Positions 51,999-61,246 of a stretch of DNA of 64,000 nt are shown in pieces; positions within the stretch are counted from its first letter, which is position 1; each line of letters starts with the position of its first letter. The stretch is from CAIUGU01 sp965279735 (lineage in GTDB: Bacteria > Pseudomonadota > Gammaproteobacteria > Steroidobacterales > Steroidobacteraceae), in NCBI GenBank assembly GCA_965279735.1, contig OZ257260.1, positions 3,224,001-3,288,000 of the forward strand, given 5' to 3'. The notes under the pieces are model-generated. The model made no database searches. It saw only the letters and a list, made by a program, of their open reading frames with translations, and was not told where the DNA came from. A program made the position numbers and the translations under genes.

Positions 51999-52214
51999 GG
52001 CCGACTTCGTCGGCAAGTAGGCTGTCCCAGGTAGGTCGCAGACGCGACAGGTAGGCCTGACGGCAGGCCAGAAAACCTGACAACGAGCAGTCGTTGGAGC
52101 GCGATGTGATTGCGAGTTAGGGGGTGGTCAGATCTGGCCTGCTGACGGCAGTCAGCCCACTTGCCGCGCTTCGCGGCCTACTTGCCAGAGGCCTACTTGC
52201 CGACGAAGTCGGCC
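51999..52214. repeat. Inverted-repeat cluster (24-bp arms)
   Basis: A 24-bp sequence at 51999-52022 (containing GGCCGACTTCGTCGGC and then AAGTAGGC) recurs as its exact reverse complement at 52191-52214. Each copy is itself partly palindromic (GCCGACTTCGTCGGC). Shorter relatives (GGCCTACTTGCC near 52175 and CCCACTTGCC near 52157) lie between. The 273 bp between the hypothetical gene and the convergent NfeD-like gene hold no other gene. This is REP/BIME-like. Confidence 0.75.
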
Positions 52215-52259
52215 GTTCGCTCGCTCGAGTCTCGCTTGCGGACGGGCGGGGATCGCCGG

Positions 52260-52553
52260 TCAGGCAGCCATCCGGTCCACGAGAAGCACTGTTCCGTCGA
52301 CGCCAGTCACTCTTACTTTGGCGCCTGCCGGCAGATTCGGGCCCCGCACCGCCCACTCACGAGTTCCGAGCCGGATGCGTCCCGTGCCGTTCTGCATGGG
52401 CTGGTCCAGGATCACCACCTGACCGATGTGCTTGAGGCCGAACCGATGATCGGCAGTCGGGCTCGCGAGTTCCGCCTGACGGGCCCGGTACTGGCGCCAG
52501 AAGTAGAACCCGAACACGGTGGTGGCGAAGATCAGGAACCAGGTCATGCTCAT
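52260..52553 (-). CDS. Small membrane protein with NfeD-like OB-fold domain
   Basis: A 97-residue protein: one N-terminal membrane helix (about 2-18; MTWFLIFATTVFGFYFWRQY) followed by a cytosolic beta-rich region. That region, LKHIGQVVILDQPMQNGTGRIRLGTREWAVRGPNLPAGAKVRVTGVDGTVLLVDR, matches the C-terminal OB-fold domain of NfeD proteins. The protease half of long NfeD proteins is missing, as in the short NfeD1b-like forms. The start is uncertain (ATG 52553 or 52547, no clear ribosome site); a frame extends to 52676. No stomatin-type partner gene is adjacent. Confidence 0.75.
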   Translation of the reverse strand: MSMTWFLIFATTVFGFYFWRQYRARQAELASPTADHRFGLKHIGQVVILDQPMQNGTGRIRLGTREWAVRGPNLPAGAKVRVTGVDGTVLLVDRMAA

Positions 52554-52693
52554 AAATCTGGGGGGAACGCTCCGAAGTGGGATGGACAGTAACAAAGCGA
52601 CGCCAGCCGCGGTGCCAACGCGATCACAAACTGCCCACGGGAGAACGAGAATCGGGAAAAGCCCTAGAAGTCGCAAACACCGGAAGCGTGTAA

Positions 52694-54625
52694 CTACTGC
52701 CCGGTGCCAGTCGGGAGCTGCGGATAGGCACTTCTTCTTTTCAGATGTACCAGCAGCAGCGACAGCGCTGCAGGCGTGACGCCGGGGACACGGCCTGCCT
52801 GGCCCAGAGTCTGGGGACGGGCTTCGGTCAGGCGCTGCCGAACCTCATGGGAAAGTCCACGGACTTCGGCGTAGTTGAGGCTGGCAGGCAAGTGCGTATC
52901 TTCGTTGCGGCTCTGCCGTTCGATTTCCTTCGTCTGGCGATCGAGGTAGCCGGTGTACTTCGCCTGCACGTCGACCTGCAAGGCGATCTGCTCGAGCAGG
53001 CGCTCATCACCGTTGATTCCTTCATCGCTCAAAGGTCCCACGGTCGGCAACGCGGTCAATCTTTCGTAGCGGACTTCCGGCCGACGCAGGAGATCGAACG
53101 CCCAGGCTTCACGCGTCAACGGCGCGCCGAAAATCTCCGCGGCCTCTTCGGCAGGCACGTGATACGGCTGCACGATGGTCGCGGCGAGCCGTGCAACTTC
53201 GCGATCGACCGCGGTGCGCTTCGTTTCGAAGAACCGCCAGCGTTCGTCATCGACCAGGCCCAGCGTTCTTCCATGAGGAGTCAAGCGTAGATCCGCGTTG
53301 TCTTCACGCAGCGAGAGTCGATACTCGGCGCGGCTGGTGAACATCCGATACGGCTCGCTCACACCGCGCGTGATGAGATCGTCGACGAGCACGCCGAGAT
53401 ACGCTTCGCTGCGCTTCGGACACCAGGCTTCGCGTTCGCTCGCCTTGAGGGCGGCGTTGAGGCCTGCGAGCAAACCTTGCGCCGCCGCTTCTTCGTAGCC
53501 GGTGGTACCGTTGATCTGGCCAGCGAAAAACAAGCCACCCACGAACTTCGTTTCCAGGCTGTAGCTCAGATCCCGAGGATCGAAGTAGTCGTATTCGATC
53601 GCGTAACCCGGTCGCGTGATATGCGCGTTCTCGAAACCGCGAATCGAGCGCACGAGCTCGTACTGCACGTCGAACGGCAGGCTGGTCGAGATGCCGTTGG
53701 GATAGATCTCCGGCGTCGAGAGCCCTTCGGGCTCGATGAAGATCTGGTGCGAGTTCTTGTCGGCGAACCGCACGACCTTGTCTTCGACCGAGGGACAGTA
53801 GCGCGGCCCCACGCCCTCGATCACGCCCGTGAAGAGCGGCGAGCGATCGGTGGCTGCCCGGATGATGTCGTGCGTACGTTCGTTGGTCGCGGTGATATGG
53901 CAGGGCAGCTGCTGCGGATGCTCACTGCGGCGCCCGAGATAGGAGAACACCGGCGCAGGTTCGTCGCCCGGCTGCACGGTGAGTCCCGAATAGTCGATGG
54001 TGCGGCCATCGATGCGCGGTGGCGTCCCCGTCTTCAGCCTGCCGACGCGAAAGGGCAGTGCGCGCAACCTTTCTGCCAGACGATTCGAAGGCAGGTCACC
54101 GGCGCGGCCGCCCTGCGTGTTCGTGAGACCGATGTGGATCTTGCCGGCGAGGAAAGTGCCAACCGTCAGCACGACACAAGGCGCATTGAACTCGATGCCC
54201 ATCAGCGTGATGACGCCGCGAACCTGCCCGGCCTCCACGACGAGATCCGCGACCTCCTGCTGGAACAGCGTGAGGTTGGGCTGGTGTTCGAGTAACGAGC
54301 GAACAGCCTGCTTGTACAGCACGCGATCTGCCTGCACGCGGGTGGCGCGTACCGCCGGTCCCTTGCTGGCGTTCAGCGTGCGGAACTGGATACCGGCGAC
54401 ATCGGCCGCGTGGGCCATCGCCCCGCCGAGTGCGTCGATCTCCTTGACCAGGTGTCCCTTGCCGATGCCCCCGATGGCCGGGTTGCAGCTCATCTGCCCC
54501 AGCGTCTCGATGCTCTGGGTGAGCAGCAGCGTGCGTGAACCCATCCTCGCGGCAGCCAGCGCCGCCTCGGTGCCGGCATGGCCGCCGCCGATCACGATGA
54601 CGTCGAAGGGGGTGGGATAGAGCAT
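52694..54625 (-). CDS. mnmG: tRNA uridine-34 5-carboxymethylaminomethyl synthesis enzyme (GidA)
   Basis: FAD-dependent partner of MnmE for the wobble modification of tRNA. The 643-residue protein opens with the dinucleotide-binding VIVIGGGHAGTEAALAAARMG. Further blocks are MSCNPAIGGIGKGHLVKEIDALGG and FRTLNASKGPAVRATRVQADR, and a helical C-terminal domain binds MnmE and tRNA (SNEDTHLPASLNYAEVRGLSHEVRQRL in part). mnmE is not in the window. It normally directly precedes rsmG; here six other genes intervene over 3.4 kb. Confidence 0.97.
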   Translation of the reverse strand: MLYPTPFDVIVIGGGHAGTEAALAAARMGSRTLLLTQSIETLGQMSCNPAIGGIGKGHLVKEIDALGGAMAHAADVAGIQFRTLNASKGPAVRATRVQADRVLYKQAVRSLLEHQPNLTLFQQEVADLVVEAGQVRGVITLMGIEFNAPCVVLTVGTFLAGKIHIGLTNTQGGRAGDLPSNRLAERLRALPFRVGRLKTGTPPRIDGRTIDYSGLTVQPGDEPAPVFSYLGRRSEHPQQLPCHITATNERTHDIIRAATDRSPLFTGVIEGVGPRYCPSVEDKVVRFADKNSHQIFIEPEGLSTPEIYPNGISTSLPFDVQYELVRSIRGFENAHITRPGYAIEYDYFDPRDLSYSLETKFVGGLFFAGQINGTTGYEEAAAQGLLAGLNAALKASEREAWCPKRSEAYLGVLVDDLITRGVSEPYRMFTSRAEYRLSLREDNADLRLTPHGRTLGLVDDERWRFFETKRTAVDREVARLAATIVQPYHVPAEEAAEIFGAPLTREAWAFDLLRRPEVRYERLTALPTVGPLSDEGINGDERLLEQIALQVDVQAKYTGYLDRQTKEIERQSRNEDTHLPASLNYAEVRGLSHEVRQRLTEARPQTLGQAGRVPGVTPAALSLLLVHLKRRSAYPQLPTGTGQ

Positions 54626-54682
54626 GGGGCCCGCATTCTACGAGTGCTCAGCGTCTGACGGTACTGGCAATTCCTTGATTCC

Positions 54683-56239
54683 GTGCGCCGGTCTGCTTTA
54701 CAGCGTCCGGGGTCCCGGCCACCATCCAGCCCCGTGAAGCGCTCCCCTCACCGACTGTTTTTCGCCCACCGGCAGCTCATCGGGTCATTGCTGTGTGCCT
54801 CTGCGTTCGGCCTGTTCTCCGGTGCAGCCGATGCGGCAACCTCTCGCCCGCTCGCCCTGGAAGACTGCCGACTCGAGAATCCCGCCGGCATCGGCGCGAT
54901 TGCTGCCCGTTGCGGCAAGTTGGCCGTGCCGGAGAACCCGGCCGCGCCGGCAGGCAAGCAGATCGGATTGCAGGTAGCCGTCGTTCCGGCCCTCAACCGG
55001 CGTGCGGCACCGGATCCGCTCTTCGTGCTCGCCGGCGGACCGGGCCAGGCCGCCAGTGATTTCTACGCAGCCTATGCGGGCGCCTTTGCGGCGATCGGTC
55101 GGGATCGCGATATCGTGCTGGTCGATCAGCGCGGCACCGGCCGCTCCGCTCCCCTCTCCTGCGAGTACCCGGACGACCCGGAGGCAGGTGCTGTGGATAT
55201 CAGTGAACTCGCCGCGGCGACCCGCAACTGTCTCGGCGAATTGAAAGGCGATCCCCGTTACTACACGACCAGCGTTGCGGTACGGGACCTCGATGCCGTG
55301 CGCGCGGCCCTCGGTGCTGCACGGATCAATCTTTACGGTGTCTCGTACGGCACGCGAGTCGCGCAGCATTACCTGCGGCGTTTTCCTGAGCGCGTACGCA
55401 CCGTGATCCTTGATGGAGCGGTTCCGCCGGTCGTGCTGCTCGGTCCCGACATGGCGCTCGATGCCCAACGGGCTCTGGATGCCATCTTCGCCCGTTGCGA
55501 ACAGGACAGTGCCTGCCACTCGCGCTTTCCCGATATCGCCGGCGAGTTCAAGGCATTGCAGGAAAAGCTGCGGACGCCAGCCAGCCTGACTTTCCCCGAT
55601 CCTGCGACCGGCGTGTTGCAGACGCTGGCGTTCGGGGTCACTCATTTAAGTGGAGTGGTCCGCCTGCTGTCCTATTCCGACGGCACCGCGGCCTTGCTGC
55701 CGTTGCTGATTCATACCGCACAGACCGACGGCAACATCACGCCCCTGGCGGCGCAGTACCTGCTGATCGAACAGACCATCGAATCGCAATTCGCGTACGG
55801 CATGCACAACGCAGTTGTCTGCACGGAAGACCTGCCGTTGCTCGATCGTAAACGGGTCGATACCGCAGCCCTCTCTGCCACCTATCTTGGCGACGCCTCG
55901 CTCGAAGGCCTGGCCGCCATCTGCGGGGAATGGCCAGCCGGCGTTCTGGATAGCGACCTGCACCAGGCCTTCACCAGCGACGCGCCGGTCCTCGTGCTGT
56001 CCGGCGGCAACGACCCCATCACTCCGGTGCGGTATGGCGAACAGGTGGTGAAGCAGTATTCGAAAGGCCGTCACGTCATCGTTGAAGGCTATGGACACGG
56101 ACAACTGGCGTCACCATGCGTCCCTGGCCTGCTCGCCCGCTTCATTGCGCTCGGGACAACGACTGGTCTGGATACGCAATGCGTGAACGGCATCCGCGCG
56201 GCGCCGTTCCTGCTCGACTTCACCGGTCCCCCGCCCTGA
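54683..56239 (+). CDS. Exported alpha/beta hydrolase (S33/TAP-like)
   Basis: An exported hydrolase or aminopeptidase of about 500-518 residues. A signal segment (HRQLIGSLLCASAFGLFSGAADA) leads into the mature alpha/beta fold. The oxyanion area is VLAGGPGQAASDFYAAYAGAF, the nucleophile elbow is NLYGVSYGTRVAQHY, the acid is in VLVLSGGNDPITPV, and the histidine in GYGHGQLASPC. The C-terminal part is the TAP-like domain of tripeptidyl-aminopeptidase-type enzymes; cysteines there probably form disulfides. Start uncertain: GTG 54683 or GTG 54734, neither with a clear ribosome site. It ends 10 bp before the ABC transporter genes. Confidence 0.87.
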   Translation: MRRSALQRPGSRPPSSPVKRSPHRLFFAHRQLIGSLLCASAFGLFSGAADAATSRPLALEDCRLENPAGIGAIAARCGKLAVPENPAAPAGKQIGLQVAVVPALNRRAAPDPLFVLAGGPGQAASDFYAAYAGAFAAIGRDRDIVLVDQRGTGRSAPLSCEYPDDPEAGAVDISELAAATRNCLGELKGDPRYYTTSVAVRDLDAVRAALGAARINLYGVSYGTRVAQHYLRRFPERVRTVILDGAVPPVVLLGPDMALDAQRALDAIFARCEQDSACHSRFPDIAGEFKALQEKLRTPASLTFPDPATGVLQTLAFGVTHLSGVVRLLSYSDGTAALLPLLIHTAQTDGNITPLAAQYLLIEQTIESQFAYGMHNAVVCTEDLPLLDRKRVDTAALSATYLGDASLEGLAAICGEWPAGVLDSDLHQAFTSDAPVLVLSGGNDPITPVRYGEQVVKQYSKGRHVIVEGYGHGQLASPCVPGLLARFIALGTTTGLDTQCVNGIRAAPFLLDFTGPPP

Positions 56240-56249
56240 GTCTTGCTGC

Positions 56250-56978
56250 ATGATCGAGGTGCAACATCTCGCGAAGCGCTTCGGCAGCGTGGAAGCCATT
56301 CGCGACGTGACGTTCACTGCGCGTGACGGACGGGTCACGGGACTACTCGGGCCCAACGGGGCGGGCAAGTCCACCACGCTGCGGATTCTCTACACGGCCA
56401 TCAAGGCTGATAGCGGCATCGCGCGGGTCAATGGTCACGACTGCGCGGTTGAACCGCTTGCTGTCCGCCGCAGCCTCGGCGTGTTGCCGCATGCCTCCGG
56501 GCTCTATCCCAACCTCACGGCACGCGAAAACATCCGCTACTTCGGCGAGTTGCACGGCCTCACCGGCGAGCGGCTTGAGAGCAGCGTCGACGCTTTGCTG
56601 CAGCAACTCGACCTCAGGGACATTGCGGACCGGCGCGCCAAGGGTTTCTCCCAAGGTCAGCGAATCAAGGTGGCACTGGCTCGCGCGCTGGTGCATGACC
56701 CGCGCAATGTCATTCTCGACGAGCCGACCAACGGCCTCGACGTGATGGCGATTCGCCACCTGCGCGACTTCATCCGCCGGCTGCGCGACACGGGTTGCTG
56801 CGTGCTGCTGTCCAGCCATGTGATGCAGGAAGTCGGCGCGCTGTGTGATGACCTCGTCATCGTCAGTGATGGCCGCGTTTTGCTGCAGGGATCGCCCGAC
56901 GAATTGCTGGCGGCCACGGGCTGCACGAACCTGGAAGAAGCGTTCGTGCGGCTCACGCATCCGGAGCAGGCAGCGTGA
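56250..56978 (+). CDS. ABC transporter ATP-binding protein (NatA-like)
   Basis: A 242-residue cytosolic ATPase. Walker A is GPNGAGKST (about 32-40). The signature motif is FSQGQRIKVALARAL in place of LSGGQ, as in NatA-type exporters, followed by Walker B VILDEPTNGLD and the switch histidine in LLSSHVMQE. It is translationally coupled (4-bp overlap) to the permease and follows the hydrolase by 10 bp. Together they form an export system similar to NatAB; substrate unproven. Confidence 0.94.
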   Translation: MIEVQHLAKRFGSVEAIRDVTFTARDGRVTGLLGPNGAGKSTTLRILYTAIKADSGIARVNGHDCAVEPLAVRRSLGVLPHASGLYPNLTARENIRYFGELHGLTGERLESSVDALLQQLDLRDIADRRAKGFSQGQRIKVALARALVHDPRNVILDEPTNGLDVMAIRHLRDFIRRLRDTGCCVLLSSHVMQEVGALCDDLVIVSDGRVLLQGSPDELLAATGCTNLEEAFVRLTHPEQAA

Positions 56979-58153
56979 AAGCGCTCTTCATCGTCGCGGC
57001 GAAGGAAATCCGCGAAAACTTCCGCGACCGGCGGGCACTGTTCTCCGCACTCATTTTCGGACCGCTGTTTGGTCCACTGCTGTTCGCCCTCGCGATGACG
57101 CTGTCTCTGGACCGGGCGGTCAGCAACCTGGATGCGCCGCTCAAGCTGGCGGTAGCGGGCCAGGAGGTAGCGCCGAATCTCATCCGCTTTCTGGAGGAGA
57201 ACGGCACGACGATTACCCCGGCGCCCCCGACCCTTGAGGCTGCGCAGGCTGCAGTGCAGGCCGGCAAGGTTGACCTGGTGCTGGTGATTCCGGCGCAGTA
57301 TGCAGAGCGGCTGTCGCGCGGTGAACCGGCGCCTCTCGAACTCGTCTGGGACAGCTCCAACAACCAGGTGGCGAGATACGCCACGCGGGCGAACAACCTG
57401 CTCCAGGCCTACGGGCAACAGCTGGCAGCTCTTCGTCTCCAGGCCCGCGGGATCAGTCCGATCACGATCCGCCCCATCGACATCCGCAACGTGGACGTCT
57501 CGACTCCCGCCGGCCGCTCCGTGCTGGTCCTCGGCATGATGACTTACCTCGTGCTGTTCGCGACGCTGATGGGCGGGCTGTACCTCGCCATCGATGCGAC
57601 GGCAGGTGAACGGGAACGGGGCTCGCTCGAAGCCCTGCTCACCCTTCCTGTGGAACGGAGTGTCCTCATCGGCGGGAAGATCCTCGCCACCTGCATCTTC
57701 ATGACCCTTTCGCTCGCCCTGAACGTCGCGGCCTTCTGGGTGGGTCTGCATTGGGTACCGCTGGAGACGTTGGGAATGTCCGCCAACTTCGGACCCGGCA
57801 TCGCACTCGCGGTGTTCGGGATCATGCTGCCCTTTGTCCCGCTGGGCGCCGCGTTGATGACGGTCATCGCGTCCTTCACCCGCAGCTACAAGGAAGCGCA
57901 GACCTGGGTAGCGCTGGTACTCCTGATTCCGACTTTGCCGATCCTGTTTGCGAGTCTGTATTCGCTTCGAGTGGCAACGTGGCTGATGGCGATTCCATCG
58001 TTGAGCCAGCATCTCCTGATGACGCAGCTGCTACGCGGCGAGACGCCGGCGCCGCTCAATGTCCTGATCGCGGTGTCTGCAACGCTGGCAGTGGGTGGGC
58101 TGCTGACCGCATTGGCGATCAGTCTGTATCGGCGGGAAGCGCTACTTGGATAG
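56975..58153 (+). CDS. ABC-2 type permease (NatB-like)
   Basis: A 392-residue membrane protein. A first helix (about 24-46; ALIFGPLFGPLLFALAMTLS) is followed by a large extracytoplasmic domain (about 50-190), then five to six helices. TAGERERGSLEALLTLPVERSVLIGGKI is the conserved coupling-type segment of ABC-2/NatB permeases. It partners with the ATPase encoded directly upstream. The region just after its stop is sharply AT-rich. Confidence 0.92.
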   Translation: MKALFIVAAKEIRENFRDRRALFSALIFGPLFGPLLFALAMTLSLDRAVSNLDAPLKLAVAGQEVAPNLIRFLEENGTTITPAPPTLEAAQAAVQAGKVDLVLVIPAQYAERLSRGEPAPLELVWDSSNNQVARYATRANNLLQAYGQQLAALRLQARGISPITIRPIDIRNVDVSTPAGRSVLVLGMMTYLVLFATLMGGLYLAIDATAGERERGSLEALLTLPVERSVLIGGKILATCIFMTLSLALNVAAFWVGLHWVPLETLGMSANFGPGIALAVFGIMLPFVPLGAALMTVIASFTRSYKEAQTWVALVLLIPTLPILFASLYSLRVATWLMAIPSLSQHLLMTQLLRGETPAPLNVLIAVSATLAVGGLLTALAISLYRREALLG

Positions 58154-58418
58154 TTAGAATTTATGAGTGAATCTCCCAAAATCTCTTTAATATAATAACT
58201 ATCAGTTAAATTTTATAACAAATAAAACCGACTGCCAGATGCAGGTCAGTGCCGGCATCCTGGCGAGCAGACGTAGGCATGGCGGCTTTGTAATTCTTCT
58301 CCGTTTTCCGCGATTGCAAGCAACGCGCGAACCGCCCCTGCAGGTTCAGCAACGGTTCACCGGCGGAAGGACATTCTCTCGCTCAAGCATCGTACGATGC
58401 AGGCGGGAGATGAATGTC
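58154..58418 (+). promoter_or_regulatory. AT-rich intergenic promoter region of the FecR/DUF6600 gene
   Basis: About 75 bp (58155-58230) fall to roughly 25 % GC within otherwise GC-rich DNA. TATAAT occurs at 58191-58196 with a weak TGAATC-like -35 region 18 bp upstream. The remaining ~190 bp to the start codon are of normal composition without a convincing gene. A curved or H-NS/MvaT-type silenced promoter is possible. Confidence 0.45.
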
Positions 58419-60413
58419 ATGAGCACTCTTTGGAATTCACGGGGCATTGCACGGGTCCGCGCTTTTCTTTTGGCGGCCCTGGCGATCACCCCGTTCCTGC
58501 ACGTCGCGAACGCCCAGGAAGTCGCCGAAAGCGAAGATCCGCCGGATCGCGTTGCGCGCCTGAGCTACCGGCAGGGAGAAGTTTCTCTCCAGACGCCTGA
58601 CAGCACGGAGTGGACCGCGGCCGTGCTGAACCGCCCGCTCACCACCGGCGACAAGCTCTGGGTGGACAAGGATTCACGCACCGAGCTGCAGGTCGGGTCG
58701 GCCACCATTCACGTGGATGAGTACACCAGCCTCGAACTGATCGATCTCGGCAGCGACGACCTGCGCCTCGGCCTGACGGCTGGCGTCCTGAACGTCCATG
58801 TCCGTGATGTGGGGCATGACGAGACGCTGGAGATCGACACCCCGAATTCGGTCGTGTCGTTGCTCGAGCCTGGCGAGTACCACATCGAGGTCAATGAAAG
58901 CGGTGACACCACCGTCGTGAAGGTGCGCGACGGCGCCAGCACGGTTGCGGGCTACGATCGGGGCTCCCGGACGTATCACATCGATGACGGTCGGCAGGGC
59001 ATCTTCACTGGGAAGGACCAGCTCGCCGCGGCGATCGACTCCATCGGCCCGCGCAGCAAGTTCGATGACTGGTCGGACGACCGCGACCGTCGCGCCTCTC
59101 GCTCGGAATCCACCCGCTATGTATCGAATGAAGTCATCGGTTACGAGGACCTCGACGAGCATGGCGACTGGCGTTCGGAAGCGGAGTACGGCTACGTGTG
59201 GTATCCGCGCGGTGTCGCGACCGGCTGGGCCCCCTATCGCTATGGCCAGTGGGTCTGGGTGCGGCCGTGGGGCTGGACCTGGGTCGACAATTCGCCGTGG
59301 GGTTTTGCGCCCTTCCACTATGGTCGTTGGGCCTATGTCGGCAGCCGCTGGGGCTGGGTGCCGGGACCGCGTTCGATTCGGCCAGTCTACGCACCTGCAC
59401 TGGTTGCCTGGGTGGGCGGGCCTTCCGTCGGCGTCTCGGTGTCCTTCGGCAGCGGCATCGGCTGGTTCCCGCTCGGACCTCGTGAGGTCTACATCCCGGG
59501 GTATCGCGCGAGCCGCCGCCACGTGAACAACGTGAACATCTCCAACACGGTGATCGTGAACAACACGTACATCACGAACGTCTACGCGAACGGCGGGCGG
59601 AACGTGCGCTACGTGAACCAGGGTCGCGGCAATGGCGTCACGGCTGTTTCGCGTGATGACTTCATCCGTGGGCGGCCCGTCGACCGGCACCAGATCCGCT
59701 GGGACGATCGTTCGGGCGGCAACATCGAAGCGAACACGTTGAGTCCCGAAAGAGGCGGTGGCCGGTCCGCTCCGGTGAATGAAGTCAACTTGCCGGGTCG
59801 TGTGGACAATCCGCGCAGCGCCACGTCCCGCCGCGAGGTCGCCGCAGCCGAAGAGCAGCAGCGTCGCTCGGTGCGGAGCGATCGTCCGGAATCGGCAAGC
59901 CGCGAGAGTGGCCGCGACAACTCGTCGTTCCGTGAACGCAATGAGGTGGGCTCATCGCCTTCGCTGCCTGCGAAGGAAACCGGCCGGCCACGCAGCTACC
60001 GACCTGCAACTTCGGTGGAGAAACGTGAGCGTGTGCAGACTGAAGCCGCACCCTCTGTTGGCAACGACTCCAGCAATGATCGTGGCAACCGCTGGCAGAC
60101 CGCTCCGGATGCAAACCGCGGCGTGGGATCCGATCGTCGTGCAGAGCGTGAACGTGCGACGCAGGAACAACCCCGCATGAGTGGGAATCCCGCTCGCGAG
60201 GAACGTGTGCGCGAAGCCCAGCGTTCGCGCGCTCCGGAAGCACCGGCACCTCAGCGTGAGTACAGCCCGCAGCCGCAAAGGCAGGAGCAGCAACAGCAAT
60301 CGCAACCGGCTGAACGCGAGCAGCGCCCGACGGGCAATCCTGCATCAGGACGCAGCCGACAGGAGCGCGACTCGGGTCAGTCGCAGAAGGAATCGGGTCG
60401 GCCCAGAGAATAA
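58419..60413 (+). CDS. Exported FecR/DUF6600 protein with disordered C-terminal tail
   Basis: A 664-residue exported protein. A signal peptide ends near VANAQ (about residue 30). A FecR-like beta domain spans about 45-180 (VARLSYRQGEVSLQTPDSTEW). The tryptophan-rich DUF6600 repeats follow at about 240-340 (GWAPYRYGQWVWVRPWGWTW, WGFAPFHYGRWAYVGSRWGW). An Asn/Val-rich segment follows, and the last ~220 residues are low-complexity and rich in Arg, Glu, Ser and Gln. GGGAG nine bases upstream supports ATG 58419 over 58410 or 58239. Localisation is probably periplasmic or cell-envelope; function unknown. Confidence 0.85.
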   Translation: MSTLWNSRGIARVRAFLLAALAITPFLHVANAQEVAESEDPPDRVARLSYRQGEVSLQTPDSTEWTAAVLNRPLTTGDKLWVDKDSRTELQVGSATIHVDEYTSLELIDLGSDDLRLGLTAGVLNVHVRDVGHDETLEIDTPNSVVSLLEPGEYHIEVNESGDTTVVKVRDGASTVAGYDRGSRTYHIDDGRQGIFTGKDQLAAAIDSIGPRSKFDDWSDDRDRRASRSESTRYVSNEVIGYEDLDEHGDWRSEAEYGYVWYPRGVATGWAPYRYGQWVWVRPWGWTWVDNSPWGFAPFHYGRWAYVGSRWGWVPGPRSIRPVYAPALVAWVGGPSVGVSVSFGSGIGWFPLGPREVYIPGYRASRRHVNNVNISNTVIVNNTYITNVYANGGRNVRYVNQGRGNGVTAVSRDDFIRGRPVDRHQIRWDDRSGGNIEANTLSPERGGGRSAPVNEVNLPGRVDNPRSATSRREVAAAEEQQRRSVRSDRPESASRESGRDNSSFRERNEVGSSPSLPAKETGRPRSYRPATSVEKRERVQTEAAPSVGNDSSNDRGNRWQTAPDANRGVGSDRRAERERATQEQPRMSGNPAREERVREAQRSRAPEAPAPQREYSPQPQRQEQQQQSQPAEREQRPTGNPASGRSRQERDSGQSQKESGRPRE

Positions 60414-60448
60414 GCCAGAGAGTACGCCAGAGAATCAAGGATGATGCG

Positions 60449-60476
60449 GGGTGCCGCCAAACGCCCGGCGGCACCC
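60449..60476 (+). terminator. Terminator of the FecR/DUF6600 gene
   Basis: Perfect 10-bp arms GGGTGCCGCC/GGCGGCACCC around AAACGCCC, then TGTT, 35 bp after the stop codon. It separates this gene from the polysaccharide deacetylase gene. Confidence 0.7.
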
Positions 60477-60491
60477 TGTTAAGCTTGGGCG

Positions 60492-61241
60492 ATGGCCCTA
60501 CGAGCTGGAACACGTGCATCGTTGCTGTGGCTGACGCTGGTTCCCCCTCTGCTGCTGGCACTCGCAGGCTGGCCGCTCTCAGGTCTCGGGGTGCTGGTGC
60601 TGCTGCATCTCGTCGTCGTGTGGGGAACGCTGTACCCGCATTCAACGATGTTCGGTCCGGTGGTCAGGAAACTTCCGAACACGCGACCGGAAGTCTGGCT
60701 TACGATCGACGATGGACCTTCTGCCGATACCCCTGCGCTCCTTGATCTGCTCGACAGCCACCAGGCGCGCGCTACTTTTTTTCTGGTGAGCGAGCGCGCG
60801 GAGCGCAAGCCCGACCTTGTGCAGGCCATCGTCAAACGCGGGCACGAGATCGGCAATCACAGTGCCACGCATCCGTCCTCGATCTTCTGGGCCCTTCTGC
60901 CCCGGCGGATGGCCAATGAAATTGGTGTTGCCCAGGACTCGTTGACGAGACTCGCCGGAGCGCCTCCCCGCTGGTTCCGTGCCGTGGTGGGTCACGCTAA
61001 TCCGTTCGTGGCGCCCGCGCTCACTGAACACGGCCTCACACGCGTGTCATGGAATGCACGTGGCTATGACGGAGTCAGTGGCGATGTGGAAAACGTAGTG
61101 GCCCGCTTGCTTCGCGATCTCAAGCCGGGCGCAATCGTCCTGTTGCATGAGGGCGCTCCCCATGGCCACAACCTCACCATCGCACAACGCGTGCTTGAAG
61201 CCTGCGATGTGCGGGGATTGAAAGCCGTCCTGCCGAACTGA
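60492..61241 (+). CDS. Polysaccharide deacetylase family protein
   Basis: A 249-residue carbohydrate esterase family 4-like protein with two N-terminal hydrophobic helices (about 10-45) anchoring it in the membrane. The deacetylase core has VWLTIDDGPSADTP (catalytic and metal Asp pair), HEIGNHSATHPSS with the two metal histidines, and a late IVLLHEG. Such genes recur in aryl-polyene and related lipid clusters. The ketosynthase pair 0.8 kb downstream suggests this context, but the substrate is unknown. It converges with the methyltransferase at 5 bp. Confidence 0.88.
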   Translation: MALRAGTRASLLWLTLVPPLLLALAGWPLSGLGVLVLLHLVVVWGTLYPHSTMFGPVVRKLPNTRPEVWLTIDDGPSADTPALLDLLDSHQARATFFLVSERAERKPDLVQAIVKRGHEIGNHSATHPSSIFWALLPRRMANEIGVAQDSLTRLAGAPPRWFRAVVGHANPFVAPALTEHGLTRVSWNARGYDGVSGDVENVVARLLRDLKPGAIVLLHEGAPHGHNLTIAQRVLEACDVRGLKAVLPN

Positions 61242-61246
61242 CTGGC

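Noticed and set aside
54626..54682. Replication origin next to mnmG
   Set aside because: The gap is only 57 bp, not AT-rich, and no DnaA boxes (TTATCCACA) are visible there or elsewhere in the window.
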